A stretch of 64,000 nucleotides of DNA, taken from Syncephalis fuscata (lineage: Eukaryota > Zoopagomycota > Zoopagomycetes > Zoopagales > Piptocephalidaceae). The stretch covers positions 310,001 to 374,000 of the forward strand of contig JAHLTZ010000025.1 of assembly GCA_025786725.1 (NCBI GenBank), in the 5' to 3' direction. Below the pieces are notes generated by a model. That model was given only the letters and a program-made list of their open reading frames with translations. It did no database searches and was not told the origin of the DNA. Both the position numbers and the translations under genes were made by a program. Below are positions 21,949-33,919 of the stretch, piece by piece. Position 1 is the first letter of the stretch. Every line of letters starts with the position of its first letter.

Positions 21949-24900
21949 TTATTTTAACATAATCTCGTATAGGCGAACTGAGTGATCTTGTCCGCAGGTA
22001 GCCAACTGCAATAAAGTGTCATTTGAATGTCGCCACAGTAATCCTTGAACTGTTGATCCATGTGCCAAACTGTTTATACATATTTAGAATATCATAATTA
22101 ATAATACATGTATATTTGCCTGCTGGGTACTTGGCCTATTTCGCTCCACTGCTGACTTTGGCATTTGATTGGTAAAATATAATAGAGCCATCTTCAAGAC
22201 CCACACCTAATAGATATCTGTGCGTACACAATCATTAATAAACGTATATATTCCCCTACCGTTATATACACACCCATCGACTATTTCTTTATTGGCAGGG
22301 GCAAAATCAATTGCTGTAATGCTGTGATTGCATTGCAACACGGCCACTGGCTGCCATACCATATCCGTGGTAGAATCCGTTTGCTGTTGTTGCCATACCT
22401 TTATCTAATGTATATATTCCATTAATTATTAGTGCTTTAAAACCAACTAAAATATTAGCTACCGTTTTATCACGAGAAGCTGTAGCAAAGTAACGACCAT
22501 CATGCGACCAGCTAGCATCCCAAATAATACGAGAATGTGCTTTTACACCTTTAGCTGCCAGCTGATAAGGTTCTACGTGTAAACAATAGAATAAGGACAT
22601 GAATAACAACTAGTCTAATTATACACATACTTTCATCGCTTTGTGTGCGAGCAAACAAAGTCCACGATCTGTCGCGTGATACTGTTAGTAAGAAGCGATC
22701 ATCTGGTGAAAATCTAATTTTTGTAATTGTTAATGCATGAGAGGCTAATTGATTTGGTAGCTCCTTCCATGTATTTGTATCAAATAGTCGCACTACAGCA
22801 TGCTCAGGGCCAGTAGCCTTTAACGGCAATGTTACTAAATCAATATTATATTATACGTAAGAATAGCTTACACGACATGCGGTGGCCAAATAACGACCAT
22901 CGTGAGATGCAGCAATAGTTATAATTTCAAAGCCATGGCCATAACTAAGTATATAAGCCACATTAGTATCAGATTTGGCATTAAAGACTATTATAGAATT
23001 GCTTACAGTTTTTCTGTTTCTGGCCACAATGTCAACTGCTGCAATTGCTCATCTAGCGGTGGCCGTTGTGGTAATTCGTCTGACGACCCAGGCACACGAG
23101 AAAGTGCATAACTTTGACCACGGAAAGCACCTTGATCCACAAGATCCATCGTTTCATCGTTATCATCTCCTTCCAGCATGCTACCATCGCCGTGAGATGT
23201 TACTGCTTTGTTAGAAAGGCCTAGTGGAGGGAGATTAGCAGCAGCCGGTCGACTTTCCTATAGATATATATAATATTAGCTAATTAATAAAACACTTTTG
23301 CTATTGCTATTAATGGCTATTATATTGAATACATACTGCGTCAGACAATAGATCCGAGTGCTCTGTTAATGAAGCTAGAGAGCGCACAAAGGAAGCCGGT
23401 GCGTCAAATACACGCACTACCTAAATATCCTATTAAACATCTATAGCATGGCTTCTGTATGCTAACTGACCTTTTCGTCGGCACCACTAGCAAATTGATA
23501 ATCGCCAGTAAATGCAGCACATTGTAAATCGTATCCGTGAACTTGTGGCCTAGCTATTTCATACCAGCCTAGTTGTGTCCCATTCTTGCTCCACGGCCCA
23601 AATAGTCTAGTTGTTTGATCCAAGCTGTATGATACATCCGCCAGTTATATTTTACCCATTCACGCAATATCTAATTCACTAACCTAGTACTAAGCAAATA
23701 TTGACCTTTTGGATGCCACGCAATGCCTTGAGCAGATTTGAAATGACCACTAATGCACACTTGCGGCTCCCATTGCTCTATTGTATCTATAATTTATTGC
23801 TGTTAGATTCAACGCCATAATCTACAATCAGCAATTTACCTTGCTCGTCATGTAAACGTGACCATAAATGAATGCTCCATGATAGTCATGTGCTAGAATG
23901 CTACTACCGTCCACATTAAATAAAGCGCCATAGAATCCAAGTGATGTGCCGCCAATATCGCCGACACGTGACTTGTTTACAGCTGTTAGTGCTATCTACA
24001 GTCATCGCTACTGTATCTTACCTGTGGTAGCCAAACACCAGTTGCTTCATCGGGTGACCATAAAATAGCTGATTTATCAGCAGAAGCCGATAATAAACGC
24101 ATAGGTTGCATTAAAGATCCGTCTAACAAATATGGTATTAATATTAATTAACTCGTTAATTATTTAATCTCAATATATTACCTGAATTACAAACTCGTGG
24201 ATGCCAGCAAACACTGTATACCCAGTCATCATGCCCTTGCAATACTGCCTCCAGCATGACAGAAAACCGTAGTTGATCTCTGCAGTAAAATATTAGCCAT
24301 CATTCAAATAAATCATAAATCGGCTTACTCGTGACTTTTAAGCGAATCAGATAGCTCAAATAAAAATGCTTGTGTACTGAGTTGAGCTCCATCTCCTCTC
24401 TATTATCATTATCATTATCATTATTATTATTTAAACTTATAATAATTAGTTGCAAGTGTTAACTTACAAGGCAGTCTTTCGTAGTGTATCTAATAAAGAT
24501 TCCATAGCATCTACTTGTTCGATTTTATTTTCTGCTTTCTCCTCTGACTCTGCAACAATTGAAGAAAGACGCCACAAGCGAATATATCGATCCTGTGATG
24601 CACTGGCCAATAGCAATTCAGGTGTTTCTGTGTTATCCGCTTGTACAAATTGCAAATCACGAATCCAATCAGTGTGGCCCTGTAACTGTAACTTTCTAAT
24701 AAACTATATTCTACTATTAGCCTAATATTTTTTACACGTTTCTGTTAATTACCTGATCATCCTGTAGTGTGTATAATGAAATACGGAAATCTGTACCGGC
24801 TGACACCAGCACAGGCACTAAAAGCACTGATAAATAATTGATACATTTTTGATGATTTCCCTAGTTACCTTGTGTACCAGGTAGCTGTGCTAATGCTAGT

Positions 24901-25597
24901 GCTGTGGCATACCGATCGCCCACTTGAATAGTTTGTAGCCACCTACCCACTACAAGTATTCTGTACATTAGTATTGTATGAGTATAGATTGAGCATACTT
25001 ACCACCAGCATGATCAATGGCCATATACAGATTGTGCCATCCGAAGCGGCGAAGCCAGTATATGTTCTTGACTTGGTCCATAGACCGATGGAAGCACTGC
25101 AATAGTAGATACTGAAGCCGAGTGTTTATCTAGTATACTTGTGCATTTCCACTATTCAATTTAATTCAGTATTTTCTTAAACTGCTATGTCATTTTTATG
25201 TATTATTTATTATATATTTACCTCAGTATCAGATTGCGCATCAAGTTGTTGCCAAACACGAATTGTATTATCGGCAGCAGCCGATACAACACTTTCCACA
25301 CCGTTATCAGCTATTATTTGTCAATAACTTACTAATAAACAATTACTAACTTTGCAACCTACCCGTAGCAATAAATGACACGGCGTTGATACGTCCTTGG
25401 TGGCCGTGCAAGGTGGTAAACACACCTCGACCACACGGATTCAGAGTGTCGCCATTGTCTTTATTGGTAGGCACAGACAATAACGCGATTGACTGATCTG
25501 CTCCATAGGCTACAAGCCCATTGGACGCCCAGGCTGCAACACCGCAAAGTGGATTGCAGCCAACGGCAATCAGTGAGTTAGTGACGTGGACGGTCAT
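21949..25597 (-). CDS. ELP2: Elongator complex protein 2 (double WD40 propeller)
   Basis: Elp2 is a core subunit of Elongator, needed for cm5/mcm5 modification of wobble uridine in tRNA. The start at 25597 gives [14 protein letters not shown] followed by [20 protein letters not shown], the typical Elp2 N-terminus. More than a dozen short introns split the gene; I traced most exons but not every junction. Characteristic segments are [100 protein letters not shown] and [26 protein letters not shown]. The C-terminal blade ends with [14 protein letters not shown] and the stop at 21949. The exon-rich structure contrasts with the neighbouring single-exon F-box gene. Confidence 0.93.
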
Positions 25598-27473
25598 AGT
25601 AAACTTGAATAGACGACTGAACAAACAGATACTAATAATTGTAATACTGGCTGGTTTTTTAATTATTTTTATTCAACTGCTAAGCCACGTGATACCGTAT
25701 TGTGTCCCACAATATCGGATTTGGCAGTGTGGCCTCCACACAGCGAATCAATAAGGCAGTCTACTTGGATTCCTTACAACGCAAAAAAACCATGTTTGCA
25801 ATAAAGCGCTGATGTTGATGGATCACTTGAGGTTACGACTTCAAGGACCAATGAAGCACCTCAGTCGTCAAGCTAACAGAGAACAAGACCACCATGAGTG
25901 AGAGGTATCGGTTGGGTGCGGTCCGGTTTTAGTAAGTCCTTCGTGTCTTTACAATGAGCCGAGAGCGCAATAACGGGTACCACAGTATATTAAGTAATAG
26001 AAAACAAATGTTTACAATATCTACTGCAAAGTTTTTGAAGTACGTTATTTATGATTTGTTGTTGTGTCATAAGTTTATCATATATTTATAATAATAATGA
26101 CTCATTTATTAAATAAGTAGAAATCTATCTTTCTGCAATCATTAGAACACTGCAGAAATACCTAGATTGCAATAATATATAAACAATTCACTTGGTTGTT
26201 TGTATAATCTAATACGCAAGGTGATTCTTATTTTGTAAATAACTTTTTTAGTTTAATTGATAGGTGCAAGATTTAGTTTTAAAATTGTTTAACATGGCTA
26301 ATGGCAAAAAGATAATTTATTATAAAACATTAAATAGCTTTTATAAAATGATGTAATACGTTTGTTGCCATAAAAATATTCATCAACATAAATAATAATA
26401 AAAATAAGCTTATTAGCAATATAGCGGCGTCATTGATTATGAGGCGGAATGCCGATAATATAAACTGAATCTTGATATAAGGGACTGAATAGTGTAGCTG
26501 TCAAATAGTTTTGTACAAATTTATTTAAATAAAAATATAAATTTGATTTGCTGTCTATAAATAATCATTGTTACTAGCATCTATAAACACCAGTATTATT
26601 AATTTCTATTTAGTTTACCAACTATAAATAATAAATGTATTTAAATTGGGCTAGAAATATTATTGGATTAATAATTCTATGATTTTACTATATTTACAAT
26701 TTATTAATATTAACCTGTTAAATTATAGTAATGAATATTATTTAGTCAATATTTACATAATTATGAGCAAGTTTTAAATATCCCACCATAAATATACATT
26801 TATTAAATGGTATAAATAGTATAGTGCTTTTAGTATTTATATGTGTGTGGTTTTAAATAATACCGTGTTTTAATATTATTTTTCTTTATTCATTAATATT
26901 AACGTGTCATAATATTACATGTCTAAAAGCTAATATGCTGTCATAAATGTTTAACAGTTCAGCTAGTTGAGCCTTTTACCTGCATATGCTTTTTATTTTA
27001 ACATATAATTTTTGTTGTTGTTGTACCATGTGCTGATTACAGCGTTTGAATTATACAATAGTAAGAGTTTGGTAATGTCAAACAAAAGTTAAACAACTAT
27101 ACCAATCATATCATTGCCAAGTTCTTTATCCTTGAATTCAATAAACCGTTACTTATTGCTATTAATATAAATTGTACTCAATTGTAAAGTGTAAAAGATT
27201 TAGTAATATGAAGCGAATAAAACAATAGTGTGTTGGGCGCGTAATTCACACTGAATCAATGATTTGGTAATGATCATATTAGAATGTACCAACTTTTTCA
27301 TGATTTACTATTTCTACTATTTAAAATGCCTATATGTTTATATAAATTAATTTTTATTCAATACATACTAACAAAAACACAGTGTAAGTATATTATTGCA
27401 TGCCAATAGCAATGCTTATCCAATCGTCAATATCTGACTTTATATGACTACAATATTATTTATAGTCACTCAT
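25598..27473. other. Intergenic region: GC-richer island, then AT-rich DNA
   Basis: About 1.9 kb between two minus-strand genes. The first 400 bp include a GC-richer block near 25780-25980 with no open frame of note (see findings). The rest is strongly AT-rich and I see no gene. Confidence 0.5.
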
Positions 27474-28694
27474 TTATACACTCCACCAATTGCCAAATGC
27501 ACTGCGTATTAATACAGCTAATGACTCTTGATGAACCATCGATTCTTCTTTTTCTTCTTCTTCTTGTTGTTGTTGTTCAGTATTAATGATTGAATGGGGA
27601 TTGGTAGGCGATTTCTCAGCTGCTACAATGCGTTCCACAACAGATGCCACTGTCCATTCCGATGTAGTAACTGCTGCTGCTGCTGCTGATCCTCCACTAC
27701 CAGCTGTATTGCCCAGCAATAGCACATCACTATTGACAAATCTTTTGGCAAACCCGTATTTCCACAAACAAGTAGGCGAAATACCGGTACTTTCAAGTTG
27801 TTGTTCCACTTGTTGTCGTAACGAAGAATAGCCTGCTATTTGAGGAATAATCGACTCTAGTTGCTCAGTCATATCACCAGCAAGCCAGCCCAAATAGATT
27901 TGATCATTTTGATTATAATCACTCCTATTCAGTGCAGTCAATGCATCATTAAACATGCAGACTCTTTCGGGATACATTGGACCAGGTAGCACTGGACTTT
28001 TACTTTGGCCGGCAAGGATGTAGGCCAAGGAAACACGTAACCATACTAGTTCACAATAGCTAGGTTGATTGCTATCGCCTTCTTCTTTTTCTTCACCCTT
28101 ATTATCTTGCTCGTTCTTTGTTGCTGTAACTGATCGCCAGCGAGCTAATACTCGCGCATCACCTACATAGCCTTTACGACAACGATATTCCGTCTCGGCA
28201 AACGGATGATATCGCTCGTGGAATAATTTTTTAGCAGTAGCATCAGAACTGCCCGGTTTATCTTCAGCACGATCCGTCAATACAATAGGTGGCTGCCATG
28301 GCTGAAACTGCAAGTTATACCGATCGCCCGTCTGCAATTGTATGTTTGCTTTCTCCGCTATAGATGCTGTTGCAGCTGCCGTCGACAATTTAATGGGACG
28401 GATACACCGGAATTCAACAACTTTATGCATTGGGTCAAAGACCGTGGCCCGTAATGGTACAGAGAATCGGCCTGAAGCGCCACGTACGTGCAATTCCAAC
28501 TTTAGTATACTTTGTCGGTCGTGGTGTAGTTGCAGATAGAGCGCAACAGGGGCCATACTATGAAATGTACGACAAACGGTGGCCAGTCGACCAACCTCGT
28601 TGAATTCCAGCAACACTAAAAGACGTAACAAAACATCGGGTGGCAATGTGGCTAAACGGCCAGTTTGAATAGAGCCTAATGAAATAATACTCAT
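27474..28694 (-). CDS. F-box protein of unknown target
   Basis: A 406-residue single-exon protein, start ATG 28694. Residues 14-55 form an F-box (LATLPPDVLLRLLVLLEFNEVGRLATVCRTFHSMA), which would bind Skp1 and bring substrates to an SCF ubiquitin ligase. The rest has no repeat of known type (no WD40, LRR or Kelch that I can see). The middle contains conserved-looking aromatic stretches (YNLQFQPWQPP, FHERYHPFAETEYRC, ELVWLRVSLAYIL). The C-terminal part has an acidic low-complexity patch of Gln and Glu encoded by GAA/CAA repeats (27545-27580). Function of the C-terminal region is unknown. Confidence 0.75.
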   Translation of the reverse strand: MSIISLGSIQTGRLATLPPDVLLRLLVLLEFNEVGRLATVCRTFHSMAPVALYLQLHHDRQSILKLELHVRGASGRFSVPLRATVFDPMHKVVEFRCIRPIKLSTAAATASIAEKANIQLQTGDRYNLQFQPWQPPIVLTDRAEDKPGSSDATAKKLFHERYHPFAETEYRCRKGYVGDARVLARWRSVTATKNEQDNKGEEKEEGDSNQPSYCELVWLRVSLAYILAGQSKSPVLPGPMYPERVCMFNDALTALNRSDYNQNDQIYLGWLAGDMTEQLESIIPQIAGYSSLRQQVEQQLESTGISPTCLWKYGFAKRFVNSDVLLLGNTAGSGGSAAAAAVTTSEWTVASVVERIVAAEKSPTNPHSIINTEQQQQEEEEKEESMVHQESLAVLIRSAFGNWWSV

Positions 28695-28898
28695 AACAAA
28701 CAAACAAGCAGCTGATGACTGATGACTGTCAATAGTAAAGAAGTAAACGAAGGTGAATTAACAAAGGTAAACACTGCACATACGCAATTATATAATAATC
28801 TTTTACTACTAATAGACACGTGTTTAATTTGGTCCATATAAAATGAATTGAATTAGAATATTTTAACAAATTATAATTATCATGTAGAGTCATTATTA

Positions 28899-30509
28899 CT
28901 AATGTCGCTGTTTCTTCGATTTAGTTTTTCCGTTATCATTGACGTGGTCCGTGTTATTTTCTACTTCTTGCAATACAGCTGATGCATTTGAGTCTGCATC
29001 ATCACCAAATAGTTCACCTAGTGTCTAAAATACAATTAAATGGACGCTTATTGACTACTATCCTATTGCTTACTTCATGTTTTCGTTTCGTAGGTGACCA
29101 GCCTGAATCATCTTCCTCGTCTTCATTTTCCGAGTTCTTTTATAACATATTAGTCACTTTTAGCTTATATTATTATTAATAATAGTAATAGTTACCGATG
29201 GTGTTTGAAGTAAATAGGCCAAACCAGGTCCTTCAGGTTCACTGCCTTCTGACACATCTTCATCGCTATTATTCTCGTCTGTATCCTCTTCTTCAAGCGA
29301 TAGCTCTTCATCTATTTCATCCTGGTCCTCCTCGTCACTTTCAATAGTCTCGTCAGCACTGTCATTATTCTGTTCTTCTTCCTGTTTAGTATCAGATCCT
29401 TGTGTTGATTTCACGCTGCTTTCTTCATTGTCTTCCTCGCCCTCGCTGTTGCTATCTTCAAATTGATACTCTTCAGATAGACTAGCTTGTATATCTTCAT
29501 CGGCACTGCCATTGTTGGCTACATAGTCTTCATCGTCTTCATCGTCATCGTCATCTTCATCGTTCATAAATAGACCAGCCTTTTGTTGATTAGCAATAAT
29601 ATTACGTAGTGCCGTCTCATCTACTTCTACTTCTTCGCCATCACTATTAACATAGACGCCATTATGAATACGAGATAAAATAGTTTCAATATCAACGCCT
29701 GATGCTTGGTAGCTTTCACCGTCTTCTTCTTCTTCTTCTTCTTCTTCTTCGTCATCCTCTTCTTCTTCACTAGATCCAGTTTCAAACTCTTCCTCATCCT
29801 CTTCTTCATCATTAGAGTCGTCGTCAGAATCTACTTCTTTTCCATCGCTAATAACACTATTTAATAGTTGGCAATATTGCTGTTATACACTGCTTACCGA
29901 TCTTCCCCATCCAGTGTACAGAGTACTGGTAACATTTCAAATATTTGTTGTCGATAATTAGGTAATTTTGTTATTTCACACTCTAATAGACACAAGTGTT
30001 TTAAATTATTTAAATGTCGCTAATGGTGTGTTGCTATAAGTAACTGCGCAATGGATATGTAAATAAAGTGAAACCCACCAAAGGTAGCAATGCTTCAAAA
30101 GTGCTTATTCGGTTATTGCTCAAGTCCAGATAGTCAAGCGCTGGAAGACTGTGAGCCAGCGCCTCTAGTCCGTCTGCAATTCTATTATCTGCTAATGCTA
30201 GCTGCAATTGGCCAAGGTATTGTCAAAAGATTGGTTGGTACTTAGTGATTATCCACTATGGCTTACCCGTCGTAATCCCAATAGTTCAGGGAAATTACGC
30301 AGACTTGTACAATGTACACCAGTTAAAGACAAACTGAGTAAATTGACAAAGCGCGGTAGTGGTGAATACGCGTCAGCGGTATTAGACGACGACGACGCAG
30401 GTTCATAGCACAAAAGTTCAATGGTTGGAATGCGTTGATTATCCAGAAACAATTGACGGACATTCTGTGGCTTTCGATACCGCATCAATTGACGCAATGT
30501 AGGATCCAT
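28899..30509 (-). CDS. ANP32-like acidic leucine-rich nuclear phosphoprotein
   Basis: A histone-binding or phosphatase-regulating type of nuclear protein: short LRR domain followed by a very long Asp/Glu-rich tail. The start is ATG 30509. Exons traced are 30509-30267, 30201-30079, 30019-29898, then the acidic exons, ending at 28899. LRRs include QLFLDNQRIPTIELL, LALADNRIADGLEALA, LPALDYLDLSNNRI and LNNLKHLCLLECEITKLPNYR. The LRR cap is FEMLPVLCTLDGEDR followed by DGKEVDSDDD, diagnostic for ANP32. About 240 residues of acidic sequence contain an embedded NGVYVNSDGEEVEVDE. The C-terminus is basic (KTKSKKQRH), a likely nuclear signal. The second donor reads GTGGGT, non-consensus but in phase. 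Confidence 0.85.
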
Positions 30510-31563
30510 ATTAAAAGAATATATATATACCAAAGCACCAATCCAGCTAGATCTGACAAAAAAGAAAACCACGACTTGTTTGGAATAAAGTTTGTGTGTG
30601 TGTGTGTGTGTGATATGATGGTTACTGAAGGCTTGAGTCAACATAGATTTCCTGTTTGACTCGATACTTTTTTTATAAAATAATTCAACTTATCATGTTG
30701 ATAAACATGATGGCTCATTAATATATTGTGTACAGCTTTGTTAATGAAATTTCATTATTGCTATTATGCACAGTTTTCAATGTATGATTACTTTAACAAA
30801 ATATGCATACTAGTCTTTTATTGCTACAAAATAAAACAATAAATACTGCTATTCGATTGAGTGTAGTGTAGGTACATTTGATTGAAATGTATATGAAATA
30901 TGCTAAAGATGCAGTTGATGCTACCACTAGCACGTCGTCTACTATCAAACCAACACAGCTCTTATTTTAGGCATGACAGGCCATAACGGTTTGATCATAT
31001 TTGGCTAATATTTTATTTTAAATTCCGATTGCTGGCTTGTATTAGACACAATCATTTATGCAACAAGTATAATTGGCCACAGCTTATACGCACAATGGAA
31101 AACTATACAGATTATTCGATATGCAAATAAGTGTTTTGCTAAGTAAGTAAAGATATTTAGCATAATTTTAAAAATGAGTAGCATACCAGTTGCAAATTAT
31201 TATGGCGAAACATATGGAATATTCTAATTGGAATGCAAATAAGGCGTCCAATTGGTATGCCGGTGCTTTAGTTAAATTGCCATATTGTATTAAATTTAAC
31301 ATCAGCTTAAATTTGAAACAAATAACACCATGCTGTCGATTTACTATTTATATCTTACTCCAATAAAGCATTCCCTTTTGAACCAATGTCGGCTGAGTTG
31401 TAATTAATTGTTATTTAGCTGTTTGTAAATTTTACATTAATTGGTGGCTATCCTTAAAATATCATACAACTTGACGCTTCTACTTTTTTATTTGATATTA
31501 GTGGATTGCAAGTCTAGGACTCTACTTGAACGACATACACAAATAACGAAACGCCGCTTCAAT
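30510..31563. other. AT-rich divergent intergenic region with a short (TG)n run
   Basis: About 1 kb between the divergent ANP32-like and secreted kinase-like genes. A (TG)n microsatellite lies at 30593-30612. No gene was seen. Confidence 0.5.
30593..30612. repeat. (TG)n microsatellite
   Basis: Ten uninterrupted TG units just upstream of the ANP32-like start. Confidence 0.9.
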
Positions 31564-32723
31564 ATGGCCAAAATCAATTTTTTTGCTATTACTGTTGCTT
31601 GTACGGCTATGATGCTGTCTAATATACCATCAAGTAATGCTCACTACGGACGACTTAATGGTAGGCTATAAATCACAATTAGCATTAGTGCTAATGGCTT
31701 ACACGTTTGACAGGAAAAGTCATTCCTACTGGTATTGGCAGATATTATCTTAATAGTCCAGGAAGACTAAGCGATCATAAATTTACAAAGACAATTAAAT
31801 GGAGTACTGCATCTGATCGCATAGCCTTTGGTTACACGGAGTGGAAAGGTATCGATGCCTTTATTAAATGCGTAGACGATCCTGAGGGTGATTCACTGGA
31901 AAGAGAAGCTATTTATGTACGAGTGTAGTTGATAAAAAAACACCAAATTGCTTACGTAAATATTAGAGATTGGAGTGGCTCAAAGACCATTTAAAGGATA
32001 TGCCAGGAAGAAACAACATCCAGCATCCGTTATACCAATTCAAAATTGATCTTTATAAGCAGAGCAATAGAAAAGGCAATTGTTTTGTCTACACGCGTGC
32101 GCCTGGTGTAGCATTAGAAGAGTTTGCTGTTGGTAAAACCTGGAATCAGAAGGCTGCATATCTGCCTAAAGCAATGCTTCAGGTAATGCAAGGTAAGTGC
32201 TTACTCTATTTGAACGATGAAGCATCAATAGTTATCATCGAATATAGGTATTTTATATTTGCGCCATGCTGGTGTTATACACAATGATATAGCTGCCAGA
32301 AGTAAGCTGTAAAGCATTTGGAAGAACTACGCTAATTAGTTGATGTTAGATATTGTTGTTGATGTTGACTTTGAAACCAACAGAGTTCAGGCGACCGTTG
32401 TCGATTACGATAATGTCACTTTTATGCATCGAACTGCCAATGAAGCTGTAAACTCGGCTCTATCGCAAGCAAAAAAGCTGAATGGCCCATTTGAATCTGG
32501 TGCAACTTGTCGAGAAGATGATCGTAAATTTGGTCTACTAATCTATTATACACTCACCGGAAAAATCGCTAAGAAGCCAAATATAAGCAAAACGGATCTT
32601 TACAATTTCATGAAAGACGAATTTAGTAAAACACGCTCTCGTGGATTTCGCACTACATTGAAGCAACTAGATTTTCAAATTGGAAAAACATTAAAACATT
32701 ATACCCGTTTGTACAGGCCATGA
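31564..32723 (+). CDS. Secreted kinase-like protein retaining catalytic residues
   Basis: Start 31564 yields a signal peptide (INFFAITVACTAMMLSNIPSSNA). Exons are 31564-31660, 31714-31916, 31967-32192, 32248-32301 and 32340-32723. Kinase landmarks in order: AFIKCVDD (beta-3 Lys), SLEREAIY (alpha-C Glu), FVYTRAPGVALEEF (hinge-like), LPKAMLQVMQGILYLRHAGVIHNDIAAR (catalytic loop with HND instead of HRD), then VQATVVDYDN where DFG would be (DYD). The Asp of the loop and the Asp of the activation segment are kept, so activity is conceivable. The last junction is off by phase: one or two bases seem missing at 32301/32340, in an A run or T run, and the expected Asn after AAR falls there. It is a distant paralogue of the pseudokinase at 14.6-16.4 kb. 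Confidence 0.65.
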
Positions 32724-33919
32724 TATTGCTATCATCAAAGGAGTATAAGGACTGTGCGATTCCAAATAATGTTATGATTTTATTAGGATTTACTAACATG
32801 TAATAAACGGTTTATTTCAGCTGGGCCTTAATTGAATGCATTATTTGTACTAAAAAAACTAATGCTTATATTGAGCATGACATTTATGCTAAATGTGATA
32901 TTTTTGAAATTATAATCAACTCACATTAGACATCCAACTGGTTTTTATGTGTTTATGTTGTAGATTTAAAGTATCAAATTAGTTCCAAATGCATCTACTT
33001 TCACGGCAAATATTATATTCCATTCAGCACAGCAATGATATATTTAACGCAATTCCTCATCGCTACTATATTCTTGTATATGATATAGTTTATGTGGCAT
33101 AAAACAAGCCATTTGGTCGATTTTTCTGTCCAATACTCGACTGTTCCGTTGGTTTATGCCGTTTACCTACGTTGATTGAGAAGACATACTAACAAAGGCG
33201 GATGTTTGTTTAAACGCTCGCTACAATTGGCGCCTTTATTTCTCACAACCTATTTATCCAGCATGCTTTGTAATATACCGGGCTTTATCGGCTCAACCTT
33301 CTTTACCAAGCCAGTAGACTCGTGGTTGAATGTTCTAACGAATGACTTTGTGTGTTCACTACCACATGGTCAGAATTAGTAGCTGCCCGTTTTTTCCCGC
33401 GGGTGTGTGGTATCCTATACTAATTGATCGACAAATAGACTGTATCCAGCACCTTCAAATTACTGCTTTTGCAATTAATTGTGCATGCTTGGAATGACCT
33501 CGTTAGACTTGTTTCCGTCATACTAACTAAAAGAAATTTAAAAATAACCACTAGTGCACAAATAATCAAGTTTATGGCTCACGTGTCTACAACATTTTGA
33601 ATATGATGTCATTTTTATTCTAGAAACTAAGGAGCTCCGAGGTTGTCCGTGAGCCCAGAATGGACAGGGTGAGTCGTGCCACGTTTGCTGGGCATTCTTA
33701 ATATTATGGCAAACTACAAAATATATGGGGGTAATAATTTAAGGCCGAATTTATCCGATGTAGATGATTCACAATCTCAGCCCGGCCTTTTCCGATACTT
33801 ACGAAACTGCAAATAAATAAAACTACGTACTCAATTGGATGCATCAGTTGTAAAAGTCAGCACATTACCACAAATTGTTTTATCGAACTTGATTTCCAGC
33901 AAATACCATTTGCACTAAA
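32724..33919. other. AT-rich intergenic region, no gene seen
   Basis: About 1.2 kb upstream of alternative oxidase. A 67-codon frame at 33176 starts with TTG and shows no domain. The GC-richer block 33635-33690 ends with ATGGACAGG followed by a GTGAGT donor-like site and may be a 5' untranslated exon of AOX, which I cannot confirm. Confidence 0.45.

Noticed and set aside
33635-33690. Possible tRNA or small RNA in a GC-richer patch
   Set aside because: No acceptor stem, A box or B box could be found; a 5' untranslated exon is more likely.
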